A DNA stretch of 64,000 nucleotides from Tubulanus polymorphus (lineage: Eukaryota; Nemertea; Palaeonemertea; Tubulaniformes; Tubulanidae). Shown one piece after another: positions 23,089-35,617 of the stretch. The stretch covers positions 930,001 through 994,000 of the forward strand of contig NC_134028.1 in NCBI RefSeq assembly GCF_964204645.1. Reading direction: 5' to 3'. The stretch's first letter is position 1. Each line of letters opens with the position of its first letter. Under the pieces are notes generated by a model. The model had not been told where the DNA came from, did no database searches, and was given only the letters and a program-made list of their open reading frames with translations. The translations under genes were made by a program, and so were the position numbers.

Positions 23089-25987
23089 TCAATGGTTCGT
23101 TCTCTTGTTGGAAACTAGTACAGCGTCTTCGAGCGGCTTCCGGTTCGTTTCGGGCAGATACAAAAATACCAGGACTGTCACGGAAATACAGAACGTGAAA
23201 TATACAGCGTACGGTACTGTCCAATGAATGGCGATACCCTGCAATTAGAAATAACAGAATAACCGCGTCAATATTTCAGCAGAAAGAAACGACCGGTGAA
23301 TAAAGAGACGATTCAGACCATCAGGACAAGTGACCTAGAGCATGACACAGCTAGCTATAGTAAAACTCGCCACATTAACGAAGTTCTCTCTATTTCTGAG
23401 TCTTAATCTTTATTCCTAATTCAATTAACTACATTGTATTGTGTATGTCGTCAACAAAATGACCTTCACGCCTTCAACGACATCGGCAGCGAATTTCGCT
23501 GTATCAACCACGAATTTGATATCAATTAGTCGAGTAATTAGTAAGGTCGATCACTTACCATATAGGCGATTTGAGGAGCAATGATTCCTCCTATACGAGA
23601 CGCTATGCTGCATGATGACATACCTAGATTTCTATAGATAAAAATAATAGAACACGTTATAACAGAAACTATTAAACACCTATATCCATGAGCAAATAGT
23701 ACATCAATGATCATCTTAGTTGTACAGTAAATCTATCTTAACAACCAGTGTAATCTAACACCTTGAGACCACATTTTGGACCTAAAACTATGCAAATGAG
23801 CCCAGTTCCTTATAGGAATTTGCTCCTCAGGTAAATGCGACATCTAATCTGAAATAACTCATATTTATGTAGTTTCGCTCCCCTGATATTTAGTTCATAT
23901 GTTTACCGTATAACTGTTGGGAAAGCCTCATTACAGTAAATAATAGTTAGTTGCATGCACGCTAGAACTGCACCCTGTCCCACTATCACCAAAATAGTCA
24001 TCAGGATTCCAATACCGGCTTCAGATTTCTTATCCAGTAAACCTATGATTAAAGCAGATACCAGACACACAACTGACACGGACATATAGCCGAAAAATGA
24101 CCTCCGTCGACCAAATCTGTAAAAAGATAAACATATTTATTCTGGATTGTTAACATATAACTTCAGTCGTTATGACACTAGTATTCTTGAAGGTGACTGA
24201 TAAAATAAAGTCGTAACGTCGAATAAACCACGAGTTCGAGGAAACTTTTTCGACTTTATTTTTCATTTGTCAGTATACGAGAGTTTTTCTACATTCAAGC
24301 ATTTGCCTTTATAGAATAGGTCCTTGTGTTTTTCTCTTACCTGTTGCCGAAATATATAGTAGACCAGATGAACGGTATCAGAGTGCACGAGTTTACTATC
24401 GAATTGATGAATATTGAACCTTCAAATGTGTTATACATAGTACTGATTCCATAGAAAATAGCAGAAACACTGAAACTTTAGATGGACAAAAATGAAAGTA
24501 GATTTTTGGACAAGTTGCGTCTAGATTCCAGCGAGGCACTGTCGATGAATTCTTACCCGGCATACATCAGTGTTAAAGTCTGAATGGCCAGTTCTCTAGT
24601 ACAGAATAGATCCAGATAATTGTGTCGTTTTCCCTCCTCCTGTTCAGACTTATCCTGAGCAGCTAACGCGCGTAGTAAACCTAGATCTGGTACTTGAGTT
24701 CTGTTCACTCGCGCCATCCAACGTATCGTCTTTTCAGCTTCTTCGAATCGACCTTTCATCGTCAACCATCGAATACTTTCAGGAACCCATCTACAGCGAA
24801 ATCTCGGTACCGTATCTACGACGACAAACTTGTGACTATATTCTAAACGAAGAAATACTTACATCACGGCGGCCACGATTGCTGGCATGAATATAGCACC
24901 TGTCAGGAAAGCAAGGTGGTCCCAACTTCCTACGAAATATGCACAGAAAGCCAGCAACATTGGTCCAAATCCAAAAAGACTAAAACCACCGATAAACGTG
25001 CGCCATTTTGGACCACAAAACTCCATCGGTAGCGTGAAACAGATACAGAACGGTCCGGCTAAAATTATAGTCTTCGAAATTAAAATGTACACATTGTGTG
25101 ATTATACGTCAAAGTTAGACAAAAAAAACTTACCAATACAGAAACCAATAAAGAATCTGAGCACAATGAACATATAATAGTTAACTGATAATCCGACAAG
25201 AACTTGTAGAATCATCACTCCGCTACAGTAGAGGAGAAGGATTATCTTACGACCGAGCCAGTCAGCCAGGTATCCGCACACTAGAGCTCCGATAAGTATC
25301 CCGGCCATTTGTATACTGATTGATAGTTCCGATATGAATGCTTTATCGCAGACAAGATCCCACTGAAATCATAACAGCATAGCTTCAATATATCGGGAAT
25401 TAGGGTATAAGTAAAAATGCCCATGGACTTTTACAAACAAGACATGGACCCCGTTTCTTCGAAAGTTTCAAACATTTGGTTTGATTGCTATTGAATTATT
25501 TCCCATTATCAATGAGGACAACTATTCTTAAACTTGTCATGAAATCGGACCCACGTGACTCGAGATTCATTGATCTTACCTCTGTGACTATAGAATAAAC
25601 GGTGGTTGTCGTATCATAATCAAATTCTACACATTTACTTCCATTTATTTGACAAATTCCACTACAAGACGTATTCAATGTTAAATTTGATGAAAATGTC
25701 GACGATGTCGTCAGATTTTGACCGGAAAACCGAACACATTTCCAATTGGGAACAACATTGGAAAACATGTAATAAAGTGTAATCCAACCGGCGGAAAAAT
25801 TCAATATAACGTTTATAGCAACGAGACGTATTTGAAATAGACCGAAATAGCCTAAAACCTTGAGCAAACGTTCGAAATGTAAATCGGTATCTGATGCGAA
25901 CGTCTCAACTTCAGCCGAATCAACGACCAGAGCTCCGTCAACATCGGCTACAGTAGATACATTCTCATTTTCTTCCTCGTCACCCAT
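23089..25987 (-). CDS. SLC22-type organic cation/carnitine-like transporter, copy A
   Basis: Eight exons fit one 542-residue frame: 25987-25580, 25362-25134, 25058-24863, 24790-24557, 24469-24341, 24116-23907, 23631-23559, 23238-23089. All junctions are GT-AG and phases agree. The protein belongs to the major facilitator superfamily, SLC22 branch, which moves organic ions across the plasma membrane. It has a first membrane span near residues 50-75 after a cytosolic N-terminus, then a large extracellular loop with cysteines and several N-X-S/T sites. Next come WDLVCD at the exon 1/2 junction, the MFS loop motif GYLADWLGRK, the family signature PESIRWL at the start of exon 4, and a C-terminal LPET. 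Length matches the family (about 550). The start is the only ATG near the head of an open exon. It is head-to-tail with copy B (27,219-30,391). Substrate cannot be told from sequence. Confidence 0.93.
24178..24265 (+). repeat. Dispersed repeat copy inside an SLC22 intron
   Basis: ATTCTTGAAGGTGACTGATA, AAAGTCGTAACGTCGAATAAA and CACGAGTTCGAGGAAA match the complement of the 69-bp unit at 54,085-54,362, well diverged. It sits in the intron between exons 5 and 6 of copy A. Confidence 0.5.
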
Positions 25988-26039
25988 AGCAGCTAATCAC
26001 CGGTCTCGCGACCTACACTAGAGGCACCGTCGCTAAAAA

Positions 26040-26840
26040 TGCTCTAGTTGTGCATTTTGCAAAGGATATCATTTTCCAACTCGGTCACGTGTCAAGATAT
26101 TTCCATTAGGTCACGATTAGTTATTTACACTTCTACCACACAACCTGAATTCAGTTTATAAACATAAACAGGGCTTTAAAAAGTGTAACTCATAAGGAAG
26201 ATTTATGAGTTGATGCCGGTGTAGAGTGTATATATCCCTCGGTGCTACAGGAAGCGCGGTATACTTTACAATTACATGTCTGGATATATGATTAATAGGC
26301 TGTGTTGAACTGTCGACGGTTTCATCCTCCCCCGGCAAGGTTTCGAACCTGATGACATCGAGACGATCGCGGTATGACGTCACGTGTGGCAGTCTCGTTC
26401 TCGATGCCATCAGACTCGAATCCCTGCAAAAGGAGGACGTGCACCTGTCTAAGTATGCTCCATTGCGTTCCCGTTTCAATGATGCACTCAACAGTTGAAA
26501 CCGTCTTGGCCAACTCGTGTATAGACTCGACTTCTGTGATGCCTTCACGGCAATGTAAGCCTAATCCTCCCGCGCCTGTCCATGTGTTGTATAATATCTA
26601 GACCTTTAGATCAGTGTGGTCGACTCTAAATATCCGCTACTTACTCCTTTGCCTGGTGACTCGTTATACAAGCCTACAATGTGATATCATGTAGTCAATG
26701 AATTATTTATGAATAGATTGGCTTATCAGCACTGAGGCTACTACTGCAGCGACGTATACGCCACCTGTCGGATTATTCATATGTGTTCTATCTTTCGTTT
26801 TTTCTTGTTACTCGAGCAGATGGCTTACAGTCGCGGTGCC
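26040..26840. other. Intergenic between the two SLC22 genes
   Basis: Overlapping open frames on both strands at 26,156-26,601 have no conserved features. The copy A promoter should lie at its left end, just above 25,987. Nothing else supported. Confidence 0.5.
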
Positions 26841-26846
26841 CAGGCT

Positions 26847-26965
26847 GGGGTGGCTCCAGGCTGTCATTCCGTTCAGTAGTGGGTGGCTCCAGGCTGTCAT
26901 TCCGTTCAGTAATGGGTGGCTCCAGGCTGATTCCCTTCGGTTTAGTAATGGGTGGTTCCAGTCGT
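26847..26965. repeat. 33-bp tandem repeat, about 3 copies
   Basis: Three copies of GGGTGGCTCCAGGCTG followed by TCATTCCGTTCAGTA, the last one diverged. Non-coding. Confidence 0.8.
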
Positions 26966-27218
26966 AGGTTGGAGCTGAATTTGGCATGCGAGGGTTCACA
27001 GAAAATTCTTATATCGGAGGGGGACTAATGTGAAATTTTGACTTAAGCAATGACCAGTACAAATCGGGTTCTGCTTTGTCACAAACTTGACTAGGACTCA
27101 AAGATAGTTCTATCTGTTAACAGGATTGTTTATTTCTTGATAGATTAATTATATGAATACAAAAGTAAGTTTCAAAATCAATGTATATACAATTTCTCAT
27201 GAATGACGCTCTCATCAA

Positions 27219-30200
27219 CTACACAGCATCTTCATTGAGGCAATCAGCTGATGTCTCCTCTTGGATCGGTTCCAATTCGCTTCTGGTGCGGGACATTCTG
27301 GCCGTGACTGGCACGGCGTCTTTCAGCGGCTTCTTGTTCGTTTCGGGCAGGTACAAAAACACTAAAACTGTTGCCGAAATGCAGAATATAAAATAGACAG
27401 CGTACGGTACTGTCCAATGAATGGCGATACCCTGCAGTTGGAGAAGAAAAAAAGTTTTTGAAATCATTTCATAATTAAAGAAATTCGAATCCCGGGACCC
27501 TTTGCAAGACGGGACAGATGCGGCTTTTTCACAGAGCCCAAGTGCCATAGACTGCGTATCTGACAACCACCTTTAACAATGAGAAACCATGGTAATATCT
27601 GACAAATTTCAAAATGTTCCCAGCTAGGATTATTTTCTCCCGCACATCCATGAAACTCAGAACTACACAATGATTGAGCACTTACCAAATAGGCGATTTG
27701 AGGAGCAATGATACCACCAATACGAGACACTGTACTACAAGATGATATACCCATAGTTCTGTATATGAAACACAAAATTAAAAATAATATGCACAATATA
27801 GGATTCTCGTTCAATAGAACGTAAATTCATTGAAGGATCATACGAAATATTCGAGACCAATAACGAGAGAAATCCCACAATAAATTCAGCCAAAAATGAA
27901 AAGTTCTATATCAAAATGATTATATTTCGAACAGTGTTTCGGTTTAATTCATTGGAGGATCATTCGAAACTAATACATTTACCGTATAACCGTTGGGAAA
28001 GTTTCAATACCATAAATACCGATCAGCTGCCAGCCTGCTAAAACTGCACCCTGCCCTACTATAACTAAAACAGTCATCAGGATTCCGACACCAGCTTCAG
28101 ATTTCTTATCCAGTAAGCCTATTATTAGAAATATCAGCAGACACAAAACCGGTACGGTCATGTAGCCGAAAAACGAATTCCGCCTACCGAATCTGCAAAA
28201 TAGAATCAACAGTTGATTGTAGCCTATATTTGCATATGAGATGTATTTGATAATGAAATCTATCCTGATCACTTGTAACGGCCATCTTGAATAATGTCAG
28301 AATTGGAAAAAATGTAGTCTTTTTAGTTCTTATTGTGGGTTTTTCGCTTTATTGAATTCAGACGGTCGCCAAAATGATCGTGTTTCCTCCAACTTGCCCG
28401 CTTAATGTAAAATATATGGATCATGTTACTTTATTTATAACTTCGTTAAGCCTTGATAAAGTCTATCTCTTCCATACCTGTTACCGGAGTATATAGCAGT
28501 CCAGACTAACGGCATCACCACACATGAGTTTAATATCGCATTCATGAATATTGTACCTTCGAATGTACTGTACATCGTACTGACTCCGTAGAATATAGTC
28601 GAACAGCAAAAACTGTTTAACAATAAGGAAAACTTTATGAAGAGGTCTCTCGAGGTATTGGTTCATTAGAAAATGATCAAATTGAACTTTATCGGGATCC
28701 AGTTTCACCGGGTCCAGTTCTACACTTGAGTTGCGAGGATTTAACTTAATTAATTGAAAATGAACTGAAAAACTGTGGAACCAGAAGCAGGTGAGTTAAA
28801 AAATTTGCAGAACTTAGCACATGCGAAGCATTTATTATGGAAATATGAATTTTGTATTCTACAATACATATTACAAGTTAGATAATGTTTTACCTGGCGT
28901 ACATCAGTGTTAAAGTCTGAATGGCCAGTTCTCTAGTACAGAATAGATCCAGATAATTGTGTCGTTTTCCCTCCTCCTGTTCAGACTTATCCTGAGCAGC
29001 TAACGCGCGTAGTAAACCTAGATCTGGTACTTGAGTTCTGTTCACTCGCGCCATCCAACGTATCGTCTTTTCAGCTTCTTCGAATCGACCTTTCATCGTC
29101 AACCATCGAATACTTTCAGGAACCCATCTACAGCGAAATCAAAACAAATATGATAATCTAATTCTGTATCTATAAATTTATAGATTGCAAGTGAAGAATG
29201 TTATCCACTAAACGTGCATCATGGCAGCGATGACTGCTGGCATGAATATAGCCCCCGTCACAAAAGCAAGATGTTGCCAGTTCCGTAAGTAGTACGCGAA
29301 GAAAGCCAACATCATTGGTGCAAATCCAAACAGACTTAGGGCTCCGACAAACGTGCGCCATTTTGGACCACAAAACTCCATTGGCAGCGTGTAACATAAA
29401 CAGAATGGTCCGGCTGGAATGTAGTAAGAAAGGTGCGTATTACTTCAATTGTGGAGGTGAAGAGAAAGCAGTCAGAAACAAGAGATTACACTTACCAATA
29501 CAGAAACCAATAAAGAATCTAAGTACAATATACATATAATAGTTAACTGATAATCCAGCGATGACTTGAAAAATCATAACTCCGCTACAGTAAACGAGAA
29601 GAGTTTTCTTACGACCGACCCATTCTGCCAGGTATCCGCAACATAGCGCTCCTATCAGTACTCCAGCCATCTGAATACTGACCGTCAGTTTTGGTATAAA
29701 TGATTGGTCACAGACAAGATCCCACTGTAACAAATGCATAAGGATTTTGAAGGTTATTCAGCATTTCGTAAGGAACTGTATCTTATGAAAGGGAGAGTGG
29801 GCTGTATGCGGGAAAATACGAACTTAACATAGAAACCTTTTGCGAATCTTATGAATGCGGTATTGTTATATAAAGTCACACACACGTATATAAGTATATA
29901 AGTACACACACGTATGAAGTTAGGAAAATATGATTTAAAAATGTATATCTAATCATGTTCACCCTTCACCTATAGACTGTGCATGCACCCACCTCTTTCA
30001 CTATGGAATTAATAGAGTCAGTTGTATTGTATTCAAATTTAATACATTTGTTTCCATCAATTTTGCAAACACCGGAGGTTGAATTTCCTACGATATGATT
30101 GGAAAAAGATACCACCGTCTGATTTCCGGAATATTCCGCGCATTTCCATTTGGGAACGACATTAGCAAATACATAGAATACCATGATCCAACTCGCGGAG

Positions 30201-30391
30201 AAATCCAGTAGACAAGTTATAGTAAATAAACGAACTTGAAATTTTCCGAAATATCCTAAAACTTTCAGCAACCGTTCGAAATGTATTTCTTCTGTTGTCG
30301 GAATTGAATCGTTACTTTTTAACTCCGTAGCAGCAGATTCGATGACGTCAGGAACCTGCTGGCCTGCAACAAGTCCTCTCTTCGTCATCAT
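27219..30391 (-). CDS. SLC22-type organic cation/carnitine-like transporter, copy B
   Basis: Eight exons give a 562-residue frame: 30391-29993, 29724-29496, 29413-29218, 29127-28894, 28612-28478, 28192-27983, 27758-27686, 27431-27219. Sizes of exons 2, 3, 4, 6 and 7 equal those of copy A exactly; exon 5 is 6 bp longer. Signatures match the SLC22 family: WDLVCD, GYLAEWVGRK, PESIRWL, LPET. The C-terminal tail is about 20 residues longer than copy A and acidic. Start is the first of two adjacent ATGs at 30,391; the frame is open upstream only from a non-ATG codon. The third intron begins with GC, not GT, if the frame and exon size of copy A are kept. Exon 4 is base-for-base identical to copy A. 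Likely an active paralogue made by tandem duplication. Confidence 0.92.
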
Positions 30392-30659
30392 TTCGGGCGA
30401 TTTCACTTTTTTTGTTCTCAATCGCTTCTTCTATTCACGCAATAATAATATTTGCACCCGCTGAAGGTGTTTAGATATATAACTGTAGTTTTGCTCGATA
30501 CTGGAACAGGTCGACGTAATCACTGTTTAAACAACTGAACGATAAACTGAAGACACTGATCGAATTTATTAGATTTCAATGTCGTTGTTAACCCAGCACG
30601 ATCACGACTCAAGCAGTAAACGTGACTGGTCGACGTTTATCACAGAGTGGTAAACATTT

Positions 30660-30760
30660 AGCTGCAGTGACCAGTCAGGTTTGGGATAACCTCAGTCAGG
30701 TGTGGGGTAACCACAGTCAGGCATGGTGCCTGGTTTGCAATCATACTCTATCCGTTAACA
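30660..30760. repeat. CAGTCAGGTGTGG-type short repeats
   Basis: Several copies of GACCAGTCAGGT or CAGTCAGGTGTGGGGTAACC. Matching strings occur at 31,090-31,150 and 42,715-42,775, on the flank of each tRNA-like SINE. Confidence 0.6.
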
Positions 30761-30879
30761 ATACAATTGATTTCAAATAGTAAAACCTGAATAGCAAGTG
30801 TTCAGGTCCATTGGGCATTTACCAAAAGGTGCCATCTAGAATAATGAGAATAAAAAAATCATGGGCTATCTCTTAAGTT

Positions 30880-31090
30880 AACCTTAGCCTCGAATACGGG
30901 ATGCTAACCAAAGCCATAGCTCTTCAAGCTTAAAGTAAGCCAAACCCCAGCTCTAGCTCCCAGAAACGTTAAACCTAGATTCGAACCCGGGCCTTCGGCG
31001 CACCAGCCGAGCACGCTAATCACTAGCTATCACTATCACTTATCACTAGACCAACGAACCCAAGTGACTGGCGTCATTTGGAAGTTTATG
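30880..31090 (-). mobile_element. tRNA-derived SINE
   Basis: On the minus strand TGGTCTAGTGATAAGTG resembles a polymerase III A box, and GGGTTCGAATCT is a good B box. The A-B spacing is stretched by a short GTGATA duplication. A G/T-rich body with GGGGTTTGGCTTAC follows. There is no intact tRNA fold, so it is a retroposon and not a tRNA gene. A second copy is at 42,560-42,690. Confidence 0.65.
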
Positions 31091-31235
31091 CAGTCAGTGT
31101 GATGACCAGTCAGGTGTGGTAATCAGTCAGGTTTGGTGACTGGTTGTCAGTCATTGTATTTTCACCAGAGATCCTCGGCTATCATTCGATATGACCTAAA
31201 TTTCTCTCGACAATCAGTTCGCTTGCTATATTTTT

Positions 31236-31260
31236 ATTTTTTTTTTTGGGGGGGGGGGGG
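31236..31260. repeat. Poly-T to poly-G homopolymer junction
   Basis: About 12 T directly followed by 13 G. Homopolymer lengths may be affected by sequencing error. Confidence 0.8.
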
Positions 31261-31749
31261 TAATCTTATCGTAGACGGTATTGCACCTCGCGTGGTTTAC
31301 GTCATTGTAAAACGATATCATTTCCTGCTGCTCTGACGTTGTAAACAATCGTGAAGACAAGACCTCTTTATTCATAGCTTGTAAAAAACGCCCAATTATT
31401 CATTCATTAGACGGAGAGAGATTGATCAGACTTAACTCCACCAAGATCAATGAGAAAAGATACCGGACAACACTTAGACTTGGATTACAACAAGACAAAC
31501 ATAAGTGAATTCGTGGATTCTACGTGTTGCCTGATATAAAGCCTATGTTGTTGATCGTGGTAAGACCGGGTAAGCTGAGTGGGTCAAATGGGCCTCTGTA
31601 AATTGCTTATGTAACAGTTGCTGATGATCCACAGCAGAGGCAACGGAATACGCTTTGATTTCTTTATGGCTGATATGTACAGAATCGCAGTTTACCATTT
31701 TTATTTTGATTATTCCATTTTGCCTTCTATGGATTACTTTATGTTACAG

Positions 31750-32410
31750 CTGAATTTGAATGATGGCTGATTTGACGACCTGCGATCATGCGTTACTTCA
31801 ATACCAGCAAACCGCCTCTCCTGCAACAGGACAACAAGGAGGAAACTCTGCAGTCCAACTACAGATCCCACCAGCACTCCAGCCAATGGTGATTCAACTA
31901 CAATGCATTCAGACATCGGACATACAAGAACCAGCTGATGAGCCACTCTCCCAACGGACTTCAATTTCTTGTAGAAGGATCGATGCCAGAAGGTTCACAA
32001 TTTGTGGAATCGTACAAATGATTTCTGGCATCATCTGCATTACTTCAAGTTTAGTTATGATTTTTTTTTGTTATTATATAGAAGGTGGTAGTATCGGTAT
32101 TTGGGGAGGGATTTTGTTCATTGCCGCTGGTGCTTTTGGGATTGTGCATGGTGAAATGTTATTGAAATGTTATATGATCATATGTTTCAGTTTGTCCATT
32201 TTGGCTGCAATCTGTTCCTTCGGTTTAATAATAGTGTCTATGATCTGGCTGCCGCACAGAATGTGTTTCACAGACTGGGTACTAGCCATGTACTGTGTAT
32301 CGGTACTTACTGCATTATCAGAATTCATAACATCTATTTGTCAGGCTTTATTTTTCTGTCGATACTTGATACGAATGTGCAATGATATGGAAATTCAGCA
32401 AACCGAATGA
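31750..32410 (+). CDS. MS4A/CD20-like four-span membrane protein, copy 1 (short)
   Basis: An intronless coding region of 216 codons starts at 31,760 (double ATG, MMADLTT as in the paralogues). The exon begins after an acceptor (TTACAG) at 31,750. Four hydrophobic spans lie at about residues 79-104, 112-132, 137-165 and 172-203, with the family-like segments GIVQMISGIICI and GIWGGILFIAAG. These resemble the CD20/MS4A family (Pfam CD20), plasma-membrane proteins linked to signalling or ion flux; function here is unknown. The N-terminal Gln/Pro-rich part is about 60 residues shorter than in copies 2-4. The frame stops right after the fourth span, where paralogues have a further tail of about 45-50 residues. 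Remnants of that tail lie downstream, so the protein is secondarily truncated. It may still be functional, since the membrane domain is intact. Confidence 0.8.
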
Positions 32411-32490
32411 CCAAGTCCCGATTGTAATTTGTCCGCCAAACCTTCAACTTATAATTCTGTCACTGATGACGAACGTTACTGCTTGATTGG
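32411..32490 (+). pseudogene. Relict C-terminal tail of MS4A-like copy 1
   Basis: After the TGA at 32,408, the sequence still aligns with the tail-coding DNA of copies 2 and 3: CAAGTCCCGATTGTAAT, then after a roughly 45-bp gap ACTTATAATTCTGTCACTGA and GTTACTGCTTGA. It is out of frame and has lost the conserved middle, so it is untranslated relic DNA in the 3' UTR. Confidence 0.75.
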
Positions 32491-33744
32491 ACTTGTAAAT
32501 TATAAGTTTATCCATCCTCGCCTGCTGTGTTTGATCACCTCACGACGCCGAAGCTCACACCGAAACAAGCTTCGACGGGGATAACCTATTATCTTGTAGG
32601 CGAGGATGAAGTTTATTATGATACGTTGTGTACAGAGCTATTATTACCAGTAAGTGCATTATGTAACAGAATTTTAACGAAATACAAAAAGTAACGACCT
32701 TTATTTTGTGCAACTATCAGTGTTTCTTGCTCTAGTTTTTATTCGGTGTAAGAATCTCGTCATCTCATCATCAACTTCCTGCTGCACCGGATACTGGATT
32801 ACACCGGATTACACTTGGCGCGTTGTGACGCAACAACCCGGATGTAGCATCATCACCGAAAACAACTGCGCAGTTAGTTTCATTCTGATTCAACAGACTA
32901 TTGGGGAAACATACCAGTAGATCCTCTTCTCATTTGGACTCATACAACAAGACGAACAAAGGTAAAATTCGTGGATTCTATTGGGTATCTCGTTAGGCCT
33001 ATTGCTGCTGAGTGTGGTGGTGAAAACTAATACCGGTTAAATAGAGAGAGGGTTTGATCGCGGCCTCTTCACTTATAGCTCATGATAAACCCTCTATATC
33101 TGATGATTCAAACGAGGGTAACGAACAGAAAACGCCGTTTGACTTTCTTCATAATCAGCTCTCACAGAATCGGAAAAAAATTGCGACTAATATCCGCTGT
33201 CACAGGATTTACGTAGGTTTCCCTGTTGCCTTATAATGATCCACGATGTTTGAAAGAAACGCACGGGTTATTTCGTAATTCACTTGTTCCAGAAACAACT
33301 TCTAAACACAGGATACTGAAGGCACGTGACTTGCTTTATACCATGAATTACACGAAACCATACTATTCGACCTACACGTTTTATTTTTTATTGGCACCAC
33401 TCGTGAACCAGTCGCCATTTTCTATTGCGCAATCGATCGATAAAACGTCTAGCCGTCTACAAGATACACGGATATCACACAGAGAATATTGATTATTTTG
33501 TGGATAGAAAGAAAATACATTGTACGTACATCAACTCAGTAAATTTTTCAGCTAGTTTACCAGGGTTTTGATTATCAGTAGGTGACGCCTTAGTTTTATC
33601 GTTGTGAATACAGCATTAGCAGTATTCTCGACAGTACAGTAGATGTATGTATTGTACTGTATTATGACAGCGCGCAGACGAAACTGTGAACGTTTTAATA
33701 CGTTCTATTTGAAGAAGAATTTTGGTTGAGTATCGTCATTTTTT

Positions 33745-33794
33745 TTTTTCATTCAGACTCGCGCACAAAACACCTACGATATAACGTTAAGAAG
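33745..33794 (+). other. Non-coding first exon of MS4A-like copy 2
   Basis: CATTCAGACTCGCGCACAAAACA recurs before copy 3 and is followed here by the donor GAAG/GTAAGT. The matching acceptor GTTGTAG lies at 34,006-34,012, just ahead of the coding exon. The transcription start is not determined, so the left boundary is approximate. Confidence 0.6.
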
Positions 33795-34012
33795 GTAAGT
33801 TCCCGGATTGATTGAGTGATTGTTCATTCTATTTCTATGACAATAACTGGTGCCTGATTTAGGCAACATGGTTTTGACAAATTTGTTGATTGTCAAAATC
33901 ATTCCTATATATATTTCAAAATGAATCATCATTTGGTGGTTTCTAGTGCTTACTTTATGGCCGTAGCGAAAATAGAAATTATTTACATTGACCATATATG
34001 TTCGTGTTGTAG

Positions 34013-34999
34013 GTGAAATAGAGAATTCAAATGATGGCTGATTTGACGACTAATGATCGTACTGTGTTACTTCAACACTCGGAACAGACTACTGTCCCAG
34101 CAGCCCAAACTGCTGTTATGTTCGCTCCTCAGCAACAGCTTCAGTACGCCATGCCTGTTGGTAATATGACTTACAGCATGCCCACAGCCCAAGCTGTACC
34201 AGTAAATGTTGGTATGCCATCTGCAGCACCAGGACAACAATTGTATGTTTTACAAGGAGGAAACTCTGCAAACCAACCACAGATCCAACCAGTAACCCAA
34301 CCACAGATCCAAACAGCAGCCCAACCAGGGATGATACAACTCCAGTATGGCATGACACCAGCCGTTCAGACACCAGCCATGCAGATGCCAGCTGATGAGC
34401 CACTCTTCGACCAGACTCCAATTCCTTGTAGCAACATCGATACCAAAAGGTTCACAATTTGTGGAATCGTCCAAATAATTTCCGGCATAATTTGCATTGC
34501 CTCAAGTATAGCTATATTTGCTTTCCGTAGGTACTTAGATGATGGTGGTATTGGTATTTGGGGAGGGATTTTGTTCATTGTCGCTGGTGCTTTTGGGATT
34601 GTGAATGGTAAAAAATTCCTAAAATGTTATATGATCACATGTTTCAGTTTGTCCATTGTGGCTGCATTCTGTTCCTTTGCTGCGATTCTAACATCTTTGA
34701 CCTGGGTTTACTACCGGTCTTACCTAGGCTGGGCACCAGCCATGTACTGCGTATTGGCATTTGCTGCATTGTCAGAGTTCATTACATCTATTTGTCAGGC
34801 TTCATTTTTCTGTCGATACTTGGTAAGAATGTGTAATACATGTAGTATGACGATTCATCAACAGAATGCAGACCAACAAGTCCCGATTGTAATCTATCTG
34901 AATATTCCTCCTGGGTATTTACAACAGCCATCGATAGATAAGGAGATGTCCGCCCAACCTCCGACTTATAATTCCGTTACTGATAACGTCACTGCTTAA
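34013..34999 (+). CDS. MS4A/CD20-like four-span membrane protein, copy 2
   Basis: The coding region 34,031-34,999 gives 322 residues in one exon. Residues 1-138 are a cytosolic Gln/Pro/Ala/Met-rich region with QYGMTP and QPQIQ repeats. Spans are near 141-165, 174-193, 198-226 and 233-263. The tail holds QVPIVIYLNIPPG (283-295) and a PPTY motif (310-313), a PPxY ligand of WW domains such as those of Nedd4-type ligases. The span 1 segment GIVQIISGIICIASS and span 2 segment GIWGGILFIVAG fit the CD20/MS4A pattern. Trafficking or signalling in the plasma membrane is inferred from family only. It shares a 2.8-kb duplication unit, including promoter-side exon and 3' UTR, with copy 3. Confidence 0.85.
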
Positions 35000-35617
35000 T
35001 ATGATATGTACCAACAAGTCGTACGCTTATCAGTGGGAGATGAGATCTAAATTGTCCTAATTTCAAATTGATATCTGCAATCGTGGATGTTGTAAAAGAA
35101 CGTTTTCTTGGACACAAATTAAGATGCGCTCAATATAAACCAGAACTACGATTAGCTTTGACTAATTATCAATAAGCTGTTATATATAGTTTTAGATGGT
35201 CTAGCTTTGGTAATATACGTAGTAAAATATGCGGATATGTACACATAATCTATCCTTAAATGGAAAACCTTACCGGTGGCATTATAATATTTTCTCACTG
35301 TCCTATTGGGCTCAGTGAAATATCTGATTATTGTTTTGCCTTTAGTAGCAATATACGTTTCTGTATATCAGGATGAATAACAGTTGGATGAATAAATTCC
35401 GAATTTCCTTAAGTTCAGTCTAGGATCCCACCTCCCTGGTCCAGTAGAGATGTGGTCCAAAGGTCAGTTAAAAGTAAGCCGTTGCTTCATTTTAACATAA
35501 TTATATCGCTATCGCTCATGATTTCTATTATTGTTATCATAAACAAAACTAATTCAAGTTAATTATAATTTTGTCAGTACTGAGCGTAATTAATGACACT
35601 TGAATATGATAGATGGA

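Noticed and set aside
26156-26601. Overlapping frames on both strands between the SLC22 genes
   Set aside because: Mutually exclusive, no conserved motif and no counterpart upstream of the other SLC22 copy.
30970-31060. tRNA gene candidate on the minus strand
   Set aside because: A and B boxes are present but spacing is wrong and no cloverleaf with acceptor pairing is visible; better explained as a SINE.
34116-34474. Antisense frames across the MS4A-like genes
   Set aside because: Shadows of the sense coding region; they recur in copies 3 and 4 only because the sense DNA is conserved.
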